DNA of 64,000 nucleotides from Clostridiaceae bacterium Marseille-Q4143 (GCA_018228645.1 CP073693.1:372001-436000), one strand, 5' to 3'. Shown: positions 17,827 through 28,326, counted from the first letter of the stretch. Translations and numbers: made by a program. The notes: a model not told the origin generated them from the sequence alone.

Positions 17827-19167
17827 TTAGAAAAATCTGGTTTTCTTTACATCCTGTACAAATTCTTCATTATTCTTTGTTCTGGCAAACAGGTTCAGAA
17901 CCGTCTCAACCGCATCATCGGCTTTCATGCCATTCAGACCTTTTCGGATGTTATCCATTGCCAGCTGCTCTTCTTTGTTCAGAAGCAGATCCTCTCTTCT
18001 GGTACCTGATTTTGGAATATCAATTGCCGGGAACACACGCTTCTCAGACAGCTTTCTATCCAGAACCAGTTCCATGTTACCGGTACTCTTGAACTCCTCA
18101 TATACAACATCATCCATCTTGCTTCCAGTATCTACCAGCGCGGTTGCCAGGATCGTAAGGCTGCCGCCTTCTCTCATATTTCTGGCCGCGCCAAAGAAAC
18201 GTTTCGGCATATGAAGGGCTGCCGGATCAAGACCACCGGAAAGAGTACGTCCACTGGGCGGAACCGTAAGGTTGTATGCCCGGGCCAGTCTGGTGATACT
18301 GTCCAGAAGAATCGCAACGTCCCGTCCAGACTCTACCAGACGTTTTGCACGTTCGATGACCATCTCGGAAATTCTCTTATGGCGCTCAGCCAGCTCATCG
18401 AATGTGGAATATACGACCTCCACATTTTTGCCTGAGATTGCCTCTTTTACATCCGTAACCTCCTCAGGACGCTCGTCGATCAGCAGAATGATCAGATACA
18501 TCTCCGGATTATTCTGCGTAATGGATTTTGCCACATCTTTTAAAAGAGTCGTCTTACCTGCTTTCGGCGGGGAAACGATCATACCTCTCTGTCCTTTTCC
18601 AATCGGTGCAATCTCATCCACAATACGGACTGCCATACTGCCGCCATCGCGCTCCAGACGGATTCTCTCATTCGGGAAAATCGGAGTCAGATCCTCAAAG
18701 TTCGGTCTCTTTGCATTCGCATCCGGAGCCAGCCCGTTGACCTCTTTCAGATATAGAAGCGCACTGAACTTCTCTCGCTCTGTCTTTACTTTTGTATTGC
18801 CGGTCACGATATCACCAGTCTTCAGGTTAAATCTGCGGATCTGCGCCGGAGAAACATACACATCATGATCGCCCGGAAGATAATGGTCACTTCTGATAAA
18901 TCCGAAACCGTCAGACATCACCTCCAGGATTCCGCTTACCGTCTGTCCGCTGTCCAACTGTTCCATATCAGTCACTGTTTTTCCTGTCTCCGTCGCCTGG
19001 GTTTTCATGCGTTCTGCAGCAGCTGCCTTTTCGTCTTCTGCCAGCATTGCATCAATTACCGCTTCTTTCCGCATGGTGGATGTACTCTTGATTCCACGAT
19101 TTTTCGCGATATCGCGCAATACAGCCAGAGAAAGTGATTCATACTTTTCTCTCATATTTACTGCCAT
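17827..19167 (-). CDS. rho: Transcription termination factor Rho
   Basis: 446 residues. An N-terminal SAP-like helical region (residues 8-45, LSLAVLRDIAKNRGIK) is followed by the cold-shock-like RNA-binding domain (GILEVMSDGFGFIR, about 80-150) and a RecA-type ATPase with Walker A PPKAGKTTLL, Walker B AILLDSITRLARA, the Q-loop region PPSGRTLSGGLDP and the R-loop in VFPAIDIPKSGTRR. It is a hexameric RNA translocase that ends untranslated transcripts. The leader between 19168 and 19369 is about 200 bases, common for autoregulated rho genes; I see no hairpin-T-tract in it. Start ATG follows AGGAGGAATTT. Confidence 0.97.
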   Translation of the reverse strand: MAVNMREKYESLSLAVLRDIAKNRGIKSTSTMRKEAVIDAMLAEDEKAAAAERMKTQATETGKTVTDMEQLDSGQTVSGILEVMSDGFGFIRSDHYLPGDHDVYVSPAQIRRFNLKTGDIVTGNTKVKTEREKFSALLYLKEVNGLAPDANAKRPNFEDLTPIFPNERIRLERDGGSMAVRIVDEIAPIGKGQRGMIVSPPKAGKTTLLKDVAKSITQNNPEMYLIILLIDERPEEVTDVKEAISGKNVEVVYSTFDELAERHKRISEMVIERAKRLVESGRDVAILLDSITRLARAYNLTVPPSGRTLSGGLDPAALHMPKRFFGAARNMREGGSLTILATALVDTGSKMDDVVYEEFKSTGNMELVLDRKLSEKRVFPAIDIPKSGTRREDLLLNKEEQLAMDNIRKGLNGMKADDAVETVLNLFARTKNNEEFVQDVKKTRFF

Positions 19168-19369
19168 AAATTCCTCCTGTATTCTGTATGGTCATCTTTT
19201 CGGGAACGCCCTCATCTGATTTGACAGGGCCGTCTTAATGAATTACATTGTCTCAAACTGAGTCCAGATTATTTGCATTGATTTAAGTATACTATCTTTA
19301 ATGAGAAATGGAAAGCGAAACTTTTGATAAATCATTGATTTTTATTTTTTACTATGGTAGATTGAAGAC

Positions 19370-20311
19370 ATGAATTTATGGAATGATAAACCTTACCACT
19401 CACTGGACTTTGAATTGAAAAAACGGTTTCATGAAAAAGTATACCGTCTTGCATTAAATGGTGGCATGACCTGTCCGAACCGGGACGGCCACATTGCAAC
19501 CGGTGGCTGCATATTTTGCAGCGAAGGAGGCTCTGGAGATTTTGCCGCTCCGGCTTCTCTCTCCATTTCAAAGCAGATTCGGGCCGGTCAGAAGCTTCTC
19601 GCAAATAAACGCCCCGTACATAAGTATATTGCATATTTTCAAGCCTTTACTAATACCTATGGGCCTGTGGATTATCTGCGTTCTATTTTTACAGAAGCCA
19701 TCCAGCATCCTGAGATAGAGGTGCTTGCCATTGCGACCCGTCCGGACTGCCTGCAAGATGAGATTGTAAGCTTACTGTCGGAACTGAACCAGATCAAACC
19801 TGTCTGGGTTGAACTGGGACTGCAGACCATGCATGAAGACACTGCACAATTTATCCGGAGAGGTTATCCTCTTCCGGTCTTTGAAGATGCTGTAAAAAAG
19901 CTCCGTCTTCACGGCATCGAAGTGATCACCCATGTAATTCTGGGACTTCCCGGAGAAGACCATGAACGGATGCTGGAGACCATCCGCTATCTCAACACGC
20001 AGGATATTCAGGGCATAAAACTTCAGCTTCTGCATATTCTGAAGGGAACCGATCTGGCAGATATTTATGAGCACGATCCATTTCCGGTCTTTACGCTGGA
20101 AGAGTATGTCTCTTTCATCGTCGACTGTGTGGAAATCATCCGTCCGGATATGGTTATTCACCGGCTGACCGGAGACGGTCCAAAAGATCTTCTGATTGCC
20201 CCGTTGTGGAGTTCAGCCAAACGTCATGTCTTAAATTCCATTCACAGGGAATTCCGCCTGCGGGATACCTGGCAGGGAAAATATTATGATTCGGAAGGGA
20301 AGGAGCAGTAA
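19370..20311 (+). CDS. Radical SAM protein, TIGR01212/YhcC type
   Basis: 313 residues. The iron-sulfur motif is Cys35-x11-Cys47-x2-Cys50 in CPNRDGHIATGGCIFC, the wide spacing that marks the TIGR01212 family. Other family blocks are AYFQAFTNTYGP, WVELGLQTMH and ILGLPGEDHERM. E. coli YhcC and relatives are poorly understood; a role in modifying a macromolecule is suspected but not proven. It is followed after two bases by a DUF4364 gene, so the two are probably one transcript. The start ATG at 19370 has only a modest ribosome site. Confidence 0.9.
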   Translation: MNLWNDKPYHSLDFELKKRFHEKVYRLALNGGMTCPNRDGHIATGGCIFCSEGGSGDFAAPASLSISKQIRAGQKLLANKRPVHKYIAYFQAFTNTYGPVDYLRSIFTEAIQHPEIEVLAIATRPDCLQDEIVSLLSELNQIKPVWVELGLQTMHEDTAQFIRRGYPLPVFEDAVKKLRLHGIEVITHVILGLPGEDHERMLETIRYLNTQDIQGIKLQLLHILKGTDLADIYEHDPFPVFTLEEYVSFIVDCVEIIRPDMVIHRLTGDGPKDLLIAPLWSSAKRHVLNSIHREFRLRDTWQGKYYDSEGKEQ

Positions 20312-20313
20312 CG

Positions 20314-20826
20314 ATGGCAGATACACTGACACTTTATAAACTGATTGTTCTTAAAATGCTGGATGAAGCGGATGCGCCGCTGACCGGAGCCCAGATTACA
20401 GATTTTATTCTGGAAAAAGAGTATACCAATTATTTCACACTTCAGCAGGTACTCTCAGAAATGTCAGAGACAGGCCTTGTCACTGTTGCATCCACCAGAA
20501 ACAGCTCCCTCTATCGGATCACAGATTCCGGCAGACATACCCTGAAATATTTCGGTGACAAAGTATCCGATACCATCTGCGGTGAGATCACCTCTTTCCT
20601 GCAGGAGCACCAGATCGAGATCCGCAATGCGCTTTCCAATATCGCCGATTATTTTCCATCCAACGACGGCGGTTATCTGGTACGTTGTCAGGTACGGGAA
20701 CACAATTCCACACTGATCGATCTGACGCTTTCCGTTCCTTCTAAAGAAGAAGCCGATTCCATCTGCCACAACTGGCAGAAGAAAAGTCAGACGCTCTATG
20801 CCTATGTCATGAAAGAATTACTGTAA
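20314..20826 (+). CDS. DUF4364-family winged-helix protein
   Basis: 170 residues. The N-terminal 75 residues look like a winged helix (YKLIVLKMLDEADAPLTGAQI, then TNYFTLQQVLSEM), and the C-terminus is an alpha/beta module unique to the family. DUF4364 proteins are found mainly in Clostridia and are presumed transcription regulators; their target is unknown. Cotranscription with the radical SAM gene is suggested by the two-base gap. Confidence 0.8.
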   Translation: MADTLTLYKLIVLKMLDEADAPLTGAQITDFILEKEYTNYFTLQQVLSEMSETGLVTVASTRNSSLYRITDSGRHTLKYFGDKVSDTICGEITSFLQEHQIEIRNALSNIADYFPSNDGGYLVRCQVREHNSTLIDLTLSVPSKEEADSICHNWQKKSQTLYAYVMKELL

Positions 20827-20842
20827 CAAACCCGTGATCGAA

Positions 20843-20876
20843 AAGAAGCCGGCATCATCTGCCAGCTTCTTTTTTA
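20843..20876 (+). terminator. Terminator of the radical SAM-DUF4364 transcript
   Basis: Stem GAAGC-x-GGCA / TGCC-x-GCTTC with a five-base loop and a run of seven T. It overlaps the stop of the convergent permease gene and may work in both directions. Confidence 0.8.
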
Positions 20877-22031
20877 TTTTCCTGTGCGTAATCTGTGCAT
20901 ATCGTCCGCCAGTTCCCTGACACTGGCAATCACACCTGCAAATGCACCTGCTTCATACAACTGAATCAGGATCAACCCTGATGGAATTGCGACAATCATT
21001 CCAATCAGTCCTGCCATCCGGTATCCGATGAACAAGAAGATCAATGTGGTCATGGCATCCATTCCAATACTGTCTCCTACCATCTTCGGCTGAATCAGCT
21101 GTCTGGTCACCTGCGTCACCGCATACAGAATCACAAGACCTGCAGCAGATGACAATTTTCCACTTAACGCCCATAAAACTGCCCAGGGAATCAGGATGGT
21201 TCCCGTTCCAAGCATCGGCAGAAAATCCAGCACTGCAATCCCGGCAGCTGCCAGAACCGCATACGGAACTCTTAAAACCAGGAGACCTGCCGTCAGAATC
21301 ACAAACACAATAAACATGATTTTGAACTGTGCCCTGAAATAACCTCCAACAGCAAATTTCATCTTCTTTCCGATCAGTTGCAGCTGCCGTCGCGTCTCCT
21401 CCGGAACGATTACTTTGATAAAATCCTGCACCCGCTCGCTCTGGGCGGTGAAGAAATACGCAAATAACAACACGAACAGGAAGGAGATCAATAATGAAGG
21501 GATCTTACCTGCCGCATTTCCGGCCACTCCCATCGTCACGCCTCCCAGACTGCCCACAATCGTCCCGATCTGAGTGCTTAGACTTCCGGTCAATTCTCCG
21601 ATTTTCTGCCCTGCCTCCGGCGACAGATGTCCTGCCAGACTCTCCAGATTATCAGAGATCACTGTCATCTCAGCTGACAGCGACCTATAATATTCCGGCA
21701 GATGTTCCAGCAGAAAAACTACCCGCCCTGCCGTCCATGTCACTATCAAATAACAAATCCACACAATCAACAGGATCGCACCGGCAATAATTCCCATGGA
21801 ACTGTGCTTTCTGACAATATGAAGATGCTGCTCCAGAAACCGCACCAGCGGATTGGCAATCTGCGCGATCAGCCAGCCAACCAGCAGCGGAAGGAAAAAA
21901 CGCACCGTCCATGGTCCCAACAGGACAAGGATCAGTATTTCAGTAATAAACACTCCGATATTTAACAGATTCTTCCGAATCCGTTTTCCCGTATCTACTC
22001 CCTCAACATGTTTACACGGTTCCTCTTTCAT
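20874..22031 (-). CDS. AI-2E-family permease, YtvI-like
   Basis: 385 residues from ATG 22031, nine bases after GGAGG. About seven to eight membrane helices. The middle region (about 210-330) carries family hallmarks: VGGYFRAQFKIMFIVF, AVLDFLPMLGTGTILIPW and RQLIQPKMVGDSIGM. Members include TqsA, sodium/proton antiporters and YtvI of Bacillus, so the transported ion or molecule is not certain. It overlaps the end of engB by 20 bases and is the last gene of the tig-clpP-clpX-lon-engB string. Confidence 0.85.
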   Translation of the reverse strand: MKEEPCKHVEGVDTGKRIRKNLLNIGVFITEILILVLLGPWTVRFFLPLLVGWLIAQIANPLVRFLEQHLHIVRKHSSMGIIAGAILLIVWICYLIVTWTAGRVVFLLEHLPEYYRSLSAEMTVISDNLESLAGHLSPEAGQKIGELTGSLSTQIGTIVGSLGGVTMGVAGNAAGKIPSLLISFLFVLLFAYFFTAQSERVQDFIKVIVPEETRRQLQLIGKKMKFAVGGYFRAQFKIMFIVFVILTAGLLVLRVPYAVLAAAGIAVLDFLPMLGTGTILIPWAVLWALSGKLSSAAGLVILYAVTQVTRQLIQPKMVGDSIGMDAMTTLIFLFIGYRMAGLIGMIVAIPSGLILIQLYEAGAFAGVIASVRELADDMHRLRTGK

Positions 22032-22626
22032 CGGATGGTTCCTCCACAAATGAACAGATCACATCCCATATCTCATCCCGTCCCTGCTTCGTCTCCGCAG
22101 AAAACGGAATCAGCTGGGTGCCCGGCAAAAGCTTCAGTCCCTCTTTCAGGATTTTTATCTGTTTCTGCACCTGGCTTCTCTTAATTTTGTCCAGCTTGGT
22201 GGCAATAATCACAGGCTCATAGCCCTGTGCCACAATCCACTGATACATATCTTTGTCATTAGCCGACGGCTCATGACGGATATCTATCAGCAGGAAAACG
22301 GCTTTCAGCTGTTTTGAGCCATGCAGATAATTTTCAATCATCCGCCCCCACTTTGCTTTGATCTCATTGCTGACTTTCGCATATCCGTAACCCGGAAGGT
22401 CTACCAGATACAGATCGCCATTTACTTTGTAAAAATTAATAGTCTGCGTTTTACCTGGCTGTGAAGAAGTTCTCGCCAGTGATTTCCGGTTCAGAAGCCC
22501 GTTAATCAGCGAAGATTTTCCCACATTGGATTTTCCGGCAAATGCCACCTCAGGAAATGCATTTTCCGGCAGCTTGCTTGTAATTCCGCAGACCGTCTCC
22601 AGCTCCGCCTGTTTGATAATCATCAT
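22012..22626 (-). CDS. engB: Ribosome-biogenesis GTPase EngB/YsxC
   Basis: 204 residues of the TrmE-Era-EngA-EngB class. G1 is AGKSNVGKSSLI, the switch region holds SQPGKTQTINFY, G3 is VDLPGYGYAK, G4 is TKLDK and G5 is SAETKQG. YsxC assists assembly of the 50S subunit. The synteny lon then engB is common across Firmicutes. It starts 17 bases after lon, with GAGGAGAGGTG before the ATG. Confidence 0.95.
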   Translation of the reverse strand: MMIIKQAELETVCGITSKLPENAFPEVAFAGKSNVGKSSLINGLLNRKSLARTSSQPGKTQTINFYKVNGDLYLVDLPGYGYAKVSNEIKAKWGRMIENYLHGSKQLKAVFLLIDIRHEPSANDKDMYQWIVAQGYEPVIIATKLDKIKRSQVQKQIKILKEGLKLLPGTQLIPFSAETKQGRDEIWDVICSFVEEPSDERGTV

Positions 22627-22643
22627 AGCTTTTCACCTCTCCT

Positions 22644-24947
22644 CTATGCGAAGGCATGGGACAGAACCGTTTCCATGCTTCCGGCATAGACAAGCTCCAG
22701 GCCTCCTGTAATTTCTTTTGAAAGTTCTTCTACATCTCTTCGGTTCTTCTCCGGCACAATGACCGTTTTCATACCAGCACTCTTTGCTGCCAGCAGTTTT
22801 TCCTTCAATCCTCCGATCGGAAGGACACGGCCCCTCAACGTAATTTCTCCGGTCATGGCCACATCCGCACGTACCGGTTTTTCCAGAATCGCAGAAAGCA
22901 TGGCAGTTGCCATGGTAATACCTGCGGACGGGCCATCCTTCGGCACTGCACCTTCCGGAATATGAATGTGAATATCATGTTCCTGGAAATAGTCTCTTTC
23001 CAGTTCATATTTTTCACTCACGGAACGGATATAGCTGATACCTGTTTTGGCAGATTCCTGCATGACATCGCCAAGTTGTCCCGTCAGTTCAAAGTTTCCT
23101 TTTCCCGGCATCAGATTAACTTCGATCTCCAGTGTATCCCCGCCGGCGCTGGTCCATGCCAGTCCACGGACAATTCCCACTTCGTCCTGATCCAGTTTCT
23201 GCTGGAATTCATAGATGGTCTTACCCAGATATTTTTCCACATTCTTTTCCGTAATCTGCACACTGGCTTTATTTTTCTCCAGAATCTCCCGGTCTGCCTT
23301 TCTGCACAAAGACGCGATTCTTCTCTCCAGTGCACGGACCCCGGACTCTCTTGTATACTGATGAATCACTTTTTCCAGTGCTTTATTGCTGATCCGGAAC
23401 TGCCCTTCTTTCAGACCATGACGCTCCATCTGCTTCGGAAGAAGATGCTCTTTCGCAATATGAAGCTTCTCGTTCTCCGTATAGCCGCTGATCTCGATCA
23501 CTTCCATACGATCCAGAAGTGGTCTGGGAATCGTCTGAATATCATTGGCCGTACAGAGGAACATCACCTCGGAAAGGTCAACCGGAAGTTCCACATAATG
23601 ATCCCGGAACTTCTCATTCTGCTCACTGTCCAGAACCTCCAGCAGCGCCGAGAAGGTATCTCCCCTGTGATCACTGCTCACCTTGTCGATCTCATCCAGC
23701 ACCATCAGTGGATTTTTTACTCCCGCATGGCGGAGCCCGTCGGCAATCCGTCCCGGCATGGCACCTATGTATGTACGTCTGTGACCGCGGATCTCCGCTT
23801 CATCGTGAACGCCTCCCAGACAGATGCGTACATATTTTTTCTCCAATGCATGGGCAATAGACCTGGCAATGGAAGTCTTACCGGTTCCAGGAGGTCCTAC
23901 CAGACAGAGAATCGGACTTTCTTTGGCATTCATCATCTTCCGGACAGCCAGGAACTCCAGAATCCGCTCTTTCACCTTCTCCAGACCATAGTGTTCTTCT
24001 TCCAGAATTTCTTCCGCTTTTCTAAGATCAAGCCGGTCCTCGCTCCGCTTATCCCACGGCAGCGCCAGCAGTGTCTCGATATATCCGCGGATCACACCTG
24101 CTTCCGCAGAATTGGCACCGCTGTTCAGAAAACGCTGAATCTCTTTCTCGATTCGTTCCTTAACTTCCTCTGAAGCTTCCAGTTTCTTCACTTCTTCCCG
24201 AAAAGCTGCAGCCTCTGTGTTCGGGCCATCATCTCCCAGCTCCTCACGGATCACTTTCAGCTGTTCTCGAAGGATATAATCCTTCTGCTGCTTGTCAACC
24301 CGTGCCTTTACCTTTTCCTGAATACCTCGTCGAAATTTTTCGATCTCAATCTCATTATTCAAAAGCACACACAACAGTTCATAGCGTTCTTCAAAATTCA
24401 CGGTCTCCAGATACTGCTGATGCTCTTCCCAGCGAAATGGGACATGAATGGATATCTGTTCCATCATGTTCTGCACAGTCTGACAGTTTTCGATCTGGCG
24501 GGCCATATCCTTGTTCATTTTTCCTGATGCAGCTGTATACCCTTCAAAAATATCCTGCAGATTTCTGAGCATAGCCTCTTCCGGCAGCCCTTCTTCCACG
24601 ATATCCGGGATTTCACAGACATCCGCCTCCAGATATTCTCCGTCTTCCAGCCCACAAAGCTCTGCCCTGCCTGCTCCTTCTACCAGAATTCGAAGAATAT
24701 TGTGGGGCATCTTGATAATCTGTTTTACTTCAACAATAGTACCGATAGAAAACAGTCCGTCCTTGTCCGGATTCTCTGTCTCCGGATCTTTCTGTGTCAC
24801 TACAAACAATTTCTGATCCTGCGCCACAGAGCGCTCCACTGCTTTCGCAGATCTGGAACGGCTGACATCAAAATGTGTAATCATTCCCGGAAGAACGGTC
24901 ATTCCCCGCAATGCCACAGCCGGCATTTTCAATACGGATCTCTCCAT
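22644..24947 (-). CDS. lon: ATP-dependent protease Lon
   Basis: 767 residues from ATG 24947 (GGAGAGGAGGAAG upstream); the earlier in-frame ATG at 24989 lies inside the intergenic hairpin and has no ribosome site. The N-terminal LON substrate domain spans about 1-190, a coiled helical part 190-300, the AAA+ module has Walker [10 protein letters not shown] and Walker [10 protein letters not shown], and the protease domain has catalytic Ser in [10 protein letters not shown] and Lys in [14 protein letters not shown]. It degrades misfolded and regulatory proteins in the cytosol. It is separated from clpX by a terminator-like hairpin, so it may be expressed partly on its own. Confidence 0.97.
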   Translation of the reverse strand: MERSVLKMPAVALRGMTVLPGMITHFDVSRSRSAKAVERSVAQDQKLFVVTQKDPETENPDKDGLFSIGTIVEVKQIIKMPHNILRILVEGAGRAELCGLEDGEYLEADVCEIPDIVEEGLPEEAMLRNLQDIFEGYTAASGKMNKDMARQIENCQTVQNMMEQISIHVPFRWEEHQQYLETVNFEERYELLCVLLNNEIEIEKFRRGIQEKVKARVDKQQKDYILREQLKVIREELGDDGPNTEAAAFREEVKKLEASEEVKERIEKEIQRFLNSGANSAEAGVIRGYIETLLALPWDKRSEDRLDLRKAEEILEEEHYGLEKVKERILEFLAVRKMMNAKESPILCLVGPPGTGKTSIARSIAHALEKKYVRICLGGVHDEAEIRGHRRTYIGAMPGRIADGLRHAGVKNPLMVLDEIDKVSSDHRGDTFSALLEVLDSEQNEKFRDHYVELPVDLSEVMFLCTANDIQTIPRPLLDRMEVIEISGYTENEKLHIAKEHLLPKQMERHGLKEGQFRISNKALEKVIHQYTRESGVRALERRIASLCRKADREILEKNKASVQITEKNVEKYLGKTIYEFQQKLDQDEVGIVRGLAWTSAGGDTLEIEVNLMPGKGNFELTGQLGDVMQESAKTGISYIRSVSEKYELERDYFQEHDIHIHIPEGAVPKDGPSAGITMATAMLSAILEKPVRADVAMTGEITLRGRVLPIGGLKEKLLAAKSAGMKTVIVPEKNRRDVEELSKEITGGLELVYAGSMETVLSHAFA

Positions 24948-24970
24948 GTTTCTTCCTCCTCTCCGGTCAG

Positions 24971-24997
24971 AAAAAGGGCCTTGAATCAAGGCCCTTT
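24971..24997 (-). terminator. Hairpin between clpX and lon, terminator or attenuator
   Basis: A perfect 12-bp stem (24973-24984 with 24986-24997) around a single-base loop, effectively a palindrome. It ends in five T on the minus strand. It lies after the clpX stop and before the lon ribosome site, so it should reduce but need not abolish readthrough. Confidence 0.65.
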
Positions 24998-25005
24998 CTT
25001 TCCTC

Positions 25006-26229
25006 TTATTTTCTGGTTATCTCCGGGACTCCGGTGCCTTCTACCGCTTCCCTGGTAACCGTACAGCTCTTAATTGTATCATCCGACGGGATCGTAAACA
25101 TCAGATCCATCATCGTCTCCTCCATAATAGACCGAAGGCCTCTGGCACCGGTCTTTCTGGAAATGGTCTTATCCGCAATCGCTTTCACTGCTTCGTCATC
25201 AAAGCTTAAGTCTACGCCGTCCAGCTCAAACAGCTTCTGATACTGTTTGACGATAGAGTTCTTCGGCTCCAGCAGAATTCGTACCATATCATCCCGCTCC
25301 AGCGGCTCCAGTGATACGGAGATCGGCACACGCCCCATGAACTCCGGAATCATACCAAATTTGATAAAATCTTCTGGAAGCGCATGCTTCAGCAGCTCTC
25401 CTACATTATTCTGGCGCTTGTCACGGATATCTGCATTAAATCCGATGGATTTCTGATCCATACGGGTTTCAATAATCTTGTCGAGTCCCTCAAATGCACC
25501 GCCGCAGATAAACAGGATATTGGTCGTATCGATCTGAATCAGTTCCTGATGCGGATGTTTTCTGCCGCCCTGTGGCGGAACCGATGCCACCGTACCTTCC
25601 AGAATCTTCAACAGTGCCTGCTGAACACCTTCTCCGGACACATCCCTGGTAATAGACGGGTTCTCAGATTTTCTGGTAATCTTATCGATCTCATCGATAT
25701 AAATAATACCCTTCTGGGCTCTCTCAATATCGTAATCTGCTGCCTGAATAATCTTCAGAAGAATGTTCTCCACATCTTCTCCCACATAACCGGCTTCCGT
25801 CAGCGTCGTCGCATCTGCGATAGCAAACGGTACATTTAAAATCTTCGCCAGTGTCTGTGCCAGAAGCGTCTTACCCGAGCCAGTCGGTCCGAGAAGAAGA
25901 ATATTGCTCTTCTGAAGCTCCACATCCAGATCCTGCTGTGCAAGAATTCTCTTATAATGATTGTAAACTGCTACGGAAAGAACTTTCTTGGCTTTCTCCT
26001 GACCGATCACATAATCGTCCAGAAATGCCTTGATTTCCTCCGGTTTCAGAAGATTGATCTCTTCCGCATCCGTTCCGTCTTCCTCATCATTCATCTCTTC
26101 TTCGATGATTTCGGAGCACAGTTCCACGCAGGCATCGCAGATATAGACGCCATTGGGTCCTTTCAGCAGTTTCATAACCTGACTTTCCGTCTTGCCGCAG
26201 AAAGAGCATCTGATTTCATTTCTAGCCAT
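25006..26229 (-). CDS. clpX: ClpX unfoldase subunit of ClpXP
   Basis: 407 residues. The N-terminal zinc-binding domain has Cys8, Cys11, Cys31 and Cys34. The AAA+ core has Walker [14 protein letters not shown], Walker [11 protein letters not shown], the pore loop AGYVGED and sensor residues in [10 protein letters not shown] and [11 protein letters not shown]. It unfolds tagged substrates and feeds ClpP. The ClpP-docking loop IGF is present in KSIGFNADI. It lies 11 bases after clpP, so the two partners are clearly cotranscribed. Confidence 0.98.
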   Translation of the reverse strand: MARNEIRCSFCGKTESQVMKLLKGPNGVYICDACVELCSEIIEEEMNDEEDGTDAEEINLLKPEEIKAFLDDYVIGQEKAKKVLSVAVYNHYKRILAQQDLDVELQKSNILLLGPTGSGKTLLAQTLAKILNVPFAIADATTLTEAGYVGEDVENILLKIIQAADYDIERAQKGIIYIDEIDKITRKSENPSITRDVSGEGVQQALLKILEGTVASVPPQGGRKHPHQELIQIDTTNILFICGGAFEGLDKIIETRMDQKSIGFNADIRDKRQNNVGELLKHALPEDFIKFGMIPEFMGRVPISVSLEPLERDDMVRILLEPKNSIVKQYQKLFELDGVDLSFDDEAVKAIADKTISRKTGARGLRSIMEETMMDLMFTIPSDDTIKSCTVTREAVEGTGVPEITRK

Positions 26230-26240
26230 TGAATTCTCCC

Positions 26241-26822
26241 TTAGTGTCCTGCGATAACCTGATCAATCAGTCCGTAAGCTTTCGCCTCTTCCGCAGTCAT
26301 ATAATTATCACGGTCCGTATCACGCACAATGACATCCATCGGCTGACCGGTCCGCTCTGACAGAATGCTGTTCAGTTTTTCCTTGGTACGTAAGATATGC
26401 TTTGCAGCAATCTCAATCTCCGTTGCCTGGCCCTGCGCTCCGCCAAGAGGCTGGTGAATCATGATCTCTGCATTCGGAAGAGCGAAACGTTTTCCCTTGG
26501 CACCGCCTGCCAGAAGAAATGCTCCCATGCTGGCTGCCATACCGATGCAGATAGTGGATACATCGCATTTGATGTAATTCATCGTATCATAAATTGCAAA
26601 ACCTGCGGTCACGGAACCACCTGGGCTGTTGATGTACAGATGAATATCCTTTCCCGGATCCTCAGATTCCAGGAACAGAAGCTGTGCTACCACCAGGCTT
26701 GCGGTAGTCTCATTAACTTCCTCTCCCAGGAAAATAATTCTCTCTTTCAGAAGCCGGGAGTAGATGTCGTAATTTCTCTCGCCTCGGCTGGTCTGCTCAA
26801 TGACATAAGGTACTAATGCCAT
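26241..26822 (-). CDS. clpP: ClpP serine protease subunit
   Basis: 193 residues from ATG 26822. The catalytic triad is Ser98 (GMAASMGAF), His123 (MIHQPLGG) and Asp172 (RDTDRDNYM). The N-terminal [23 protein letters not shown] is close to other Firmicutes ClpP proteins. Tetradecameric protease chamber acting with ClpX. The ribosome site GAGAGGAGGAG precedes the start. No CIRCE or CtsR-like repeat is visible immediately upstream; expression probably comes from the tig promoter. Confidence 0.97.
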   Translation of the reverse strand: MALVPYVIEQTSRGERNYDIYSRLLKERIIFLGEEVNETTASLVVAQLLFLESEDPGKDIHLYINSPGGSVTAGFAIYDTMNYIKCDVSTICIGMAASMGAFLLAGGAKGKRFALPNAEIMIHQPLGGAQGQATEIEIAAKHILRTKEKLNSILSERTGQPMDVIVRDTDRDNYMTAEEAKAYGLIDQVIAGH

Positions 26823-26860
26823 GATAAAACTCCTCCTCTCAAAATGCCCCCTCAGAGCAT

Positions 26861-26889
26861 AAAAGGGCACAGCTTAACCCGCCATGCCC
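26861..26889 (-). terminator. Weak hairpin between tig and clpP
   Basis: A short GGGCA / TGCCC stem with a long loop, followed by four T on the minus strand. A 10-base repeat (ATGCCCCCTC) occurs at 26844 and again at 26884. It may trim the tig end or attenuate readthrough; support is weak. Confidence 0.35.
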
Positions 26890-26919
26890 CCTCTGATCTC
26901 TATATTTCGCGGCTTCTTC

Positions 26920-28206
26920 TTAAGCCTCTACTGCTGCCTCAGTAACCAGCTCAGCTGCTTTCTGGATTACGATATCCTTCTTCAGCTCTTCTTTCTGGTA
27001 CTCACCGAAGATCTCTTTTACTTTATCTACGTCGAGTTTGTACTGCTCAGCCATCTTAGCATACTCTTTCTCAAGATCTTCCTCAGTAGCTTCCAGCTTC
27101 TCAGCCTCTGCAACTGCCTCAAGAACCAGTCTGCTCTGAATGTTCTGCAGTGCTCTCGGTTTCATCTGCTCTTTGTAATCAGCCTCGGTCATGCCGGTGA
27201 ACTGGAAGTACTGCTCCAGAGACAGACCCTGGCTCTGCATACGGCGTCCGAAATCATCCAGCATCTGCTGAGTCTGATACTCTACCATTGCATCCGGAAT
27301 GTCCATGGTTGCGTTCTCAACGATCTTGCCGATTACCGCATCCTCTTTAGCTCTCTTAGCCTCATCCTCTTTGTCTTTCAGAAGTTTTGCTTTAATATCT
27401 GCTTTGTACTCATCCAGAGTATCGAACTCGGATACTTCCTGTGCGAACTCATCGTCTGCTTCCGGAAGCTCTTTTACTTTGATTCCGTTTACTTTGCATT
27501 TGAATACTGCTTCTTTTCCAGCCAGCTCTTTTGCACCGTACTCCTCCGGGAAGGTTACGTTTACATCCAGCTCTTTGCCGATCTCAGCGCCTACCAGCTG
27601 ATCTTCAAATCCTGGGATGAAAGTATTGGAACCGATCTCAAGATCATAGTTCTCACCCTTACCGCCGTCGAAAGCAACACCGTCAACAAATCCTTCGAAA
27701 TCGATGGTAGCGATGTCACCTTTCTGTACTGCTCTGTCCTCAACGGTTACGGTTCTGGAGTTAGCCTCGCGCTCTTTATTTACCTGAGCCTCGATCTCCT
27801 CATCAGTTACCTCGATCGGTGCTTTCTCTACCTGGATACCTTTGTACTCACCAAGGGTAACAGCCGGTTTTACAGCTACCTCTGCAGTAAAGATGAACGG
27901 TTTTCCGCTTTCGATCTGTACCACATCAATCTTCGGATAGGAAACGATCTCCTCACCACACTCCTCAACAGCATCAGAATATGCTTTCGGAAGCATAGCA
28001 TCTACTGCATCGCTGTAGAATACTTCTTTACCATACATTTTCTCGATCAGCTGTCTTGGTGCTTTTCCTTTACGGAATCCCGGAATGTTAATGCTCTTCT
28101 TGGTTTTCTGATATGCACCCTGAATTGCTTTTTCAACGTCCTCAGCCGGAACCTCAACGGTCAGCTTTGCCATGTTTTTCTCTAATTTTTCTACCTGTAC
28201 GCTCAT
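26920..28206 (-). CDS. tig: Trigger factor chaperone
   Basis: 428 residues. The N-terminal ribosome-binding domain ends in the signature GFRKGKAPR (about residues 43-51). The FKBP-type peptidyl-prolyl isomerase domain (about 160-245) includes VQKGDIATIDFEGFVDGVAF, and the C-terminal helical chaperone arms follow (250-428). It meets nascent chains at the ribosome exit. It is the first gene of the tig-clpP-clpX-lon-engB string, with AAGGAGGATACAG before the start. Confidence 0.97.
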   Translation of the reverse strand: MSVQVEKLEKNMAKLTVEVPAEDVEKAIQGAYQKTKKSINIPGFRKGKAPRQLIEKMYGKEVFYSDAVDAMLPKAYSDAVEECGEEIVSYPKIDVVQIESGKPFIFTAEVAVKPAVTLGEYKGIQVEKAPIEVTDEEIEAQVNKEREANSRTVTVEDRAVQKGDIATIDFEGFVDGVAFDGGKGENYDLEIGSNTFIPGFEDQLVGAEIGKELDVNVTFPEEYGAKELAGKEAVFKCKVNGIKVKELPEADDEFAQEVSEFDTLDEYKADIKAKLLKDKEDEAKRAKEDAVIGKIVENATMDIPDAMVEYQTQQMLDDFGRRMQSQGLSLEQYFQFTGMTEADYKEQMKPRALQNIQSRLVLEAVAEAEKLEATEEDLEKEYAKMAEQYKLDVDKVKEIFGEYQKEELKKDIVIQKAAELVTEAAVEA

Positions 28207-28276
28207 GTTAGAACTGTATCCTCCTTCTATTTATAGATCAGTATTGCCTGATTTACATACTCATAGACATTGTAGA

Positions 28277-28305
28277 AGTATAACACAAAAAAATGAGGCT
28301 GTCCA
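28277..28305 (-). promoter_or_regulatory. Promoter of the tig-clpP-clpX string
   Basis: TGGACA (28300-28305), 17 bases, TATACT (28277-28282) on the minus strand. The -35 box lies within the terminator stem of the upstream spore-protein gene. Confidence 0.5.
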
Positions 28306-28326
28306 GCCAAAACGTCCGGACAGTCC
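28287..28326 (-). terminator. Terminator of the spore-protein gene
   Basis: Stem of GGACTGTCC against GGACAGCC with one bulge, followed by a seven-T run on the minus strand. Confidence 0.8.

Noticed and set aside
19168..19369. Riboswitch or attenuator in the rho leader
   Set aside because: No hairpin followed by a T-run and no recognisable aptamer pattern; only an AT-rich promoter-like stretch.
22962..24173. Plus-strand frame of about 400 codons antisense to lon
   Set aside because: No ribosome site or domain; lies wholly over the Lon ATPase region.
26884..28185. Plus-strand frame of 433 codons antisense to tig
   Set aside because: Artificially hydrophobic and Cys/Phe/Leu-rich as expected from an antisense shadow of a Lys/Glu-rich gene.
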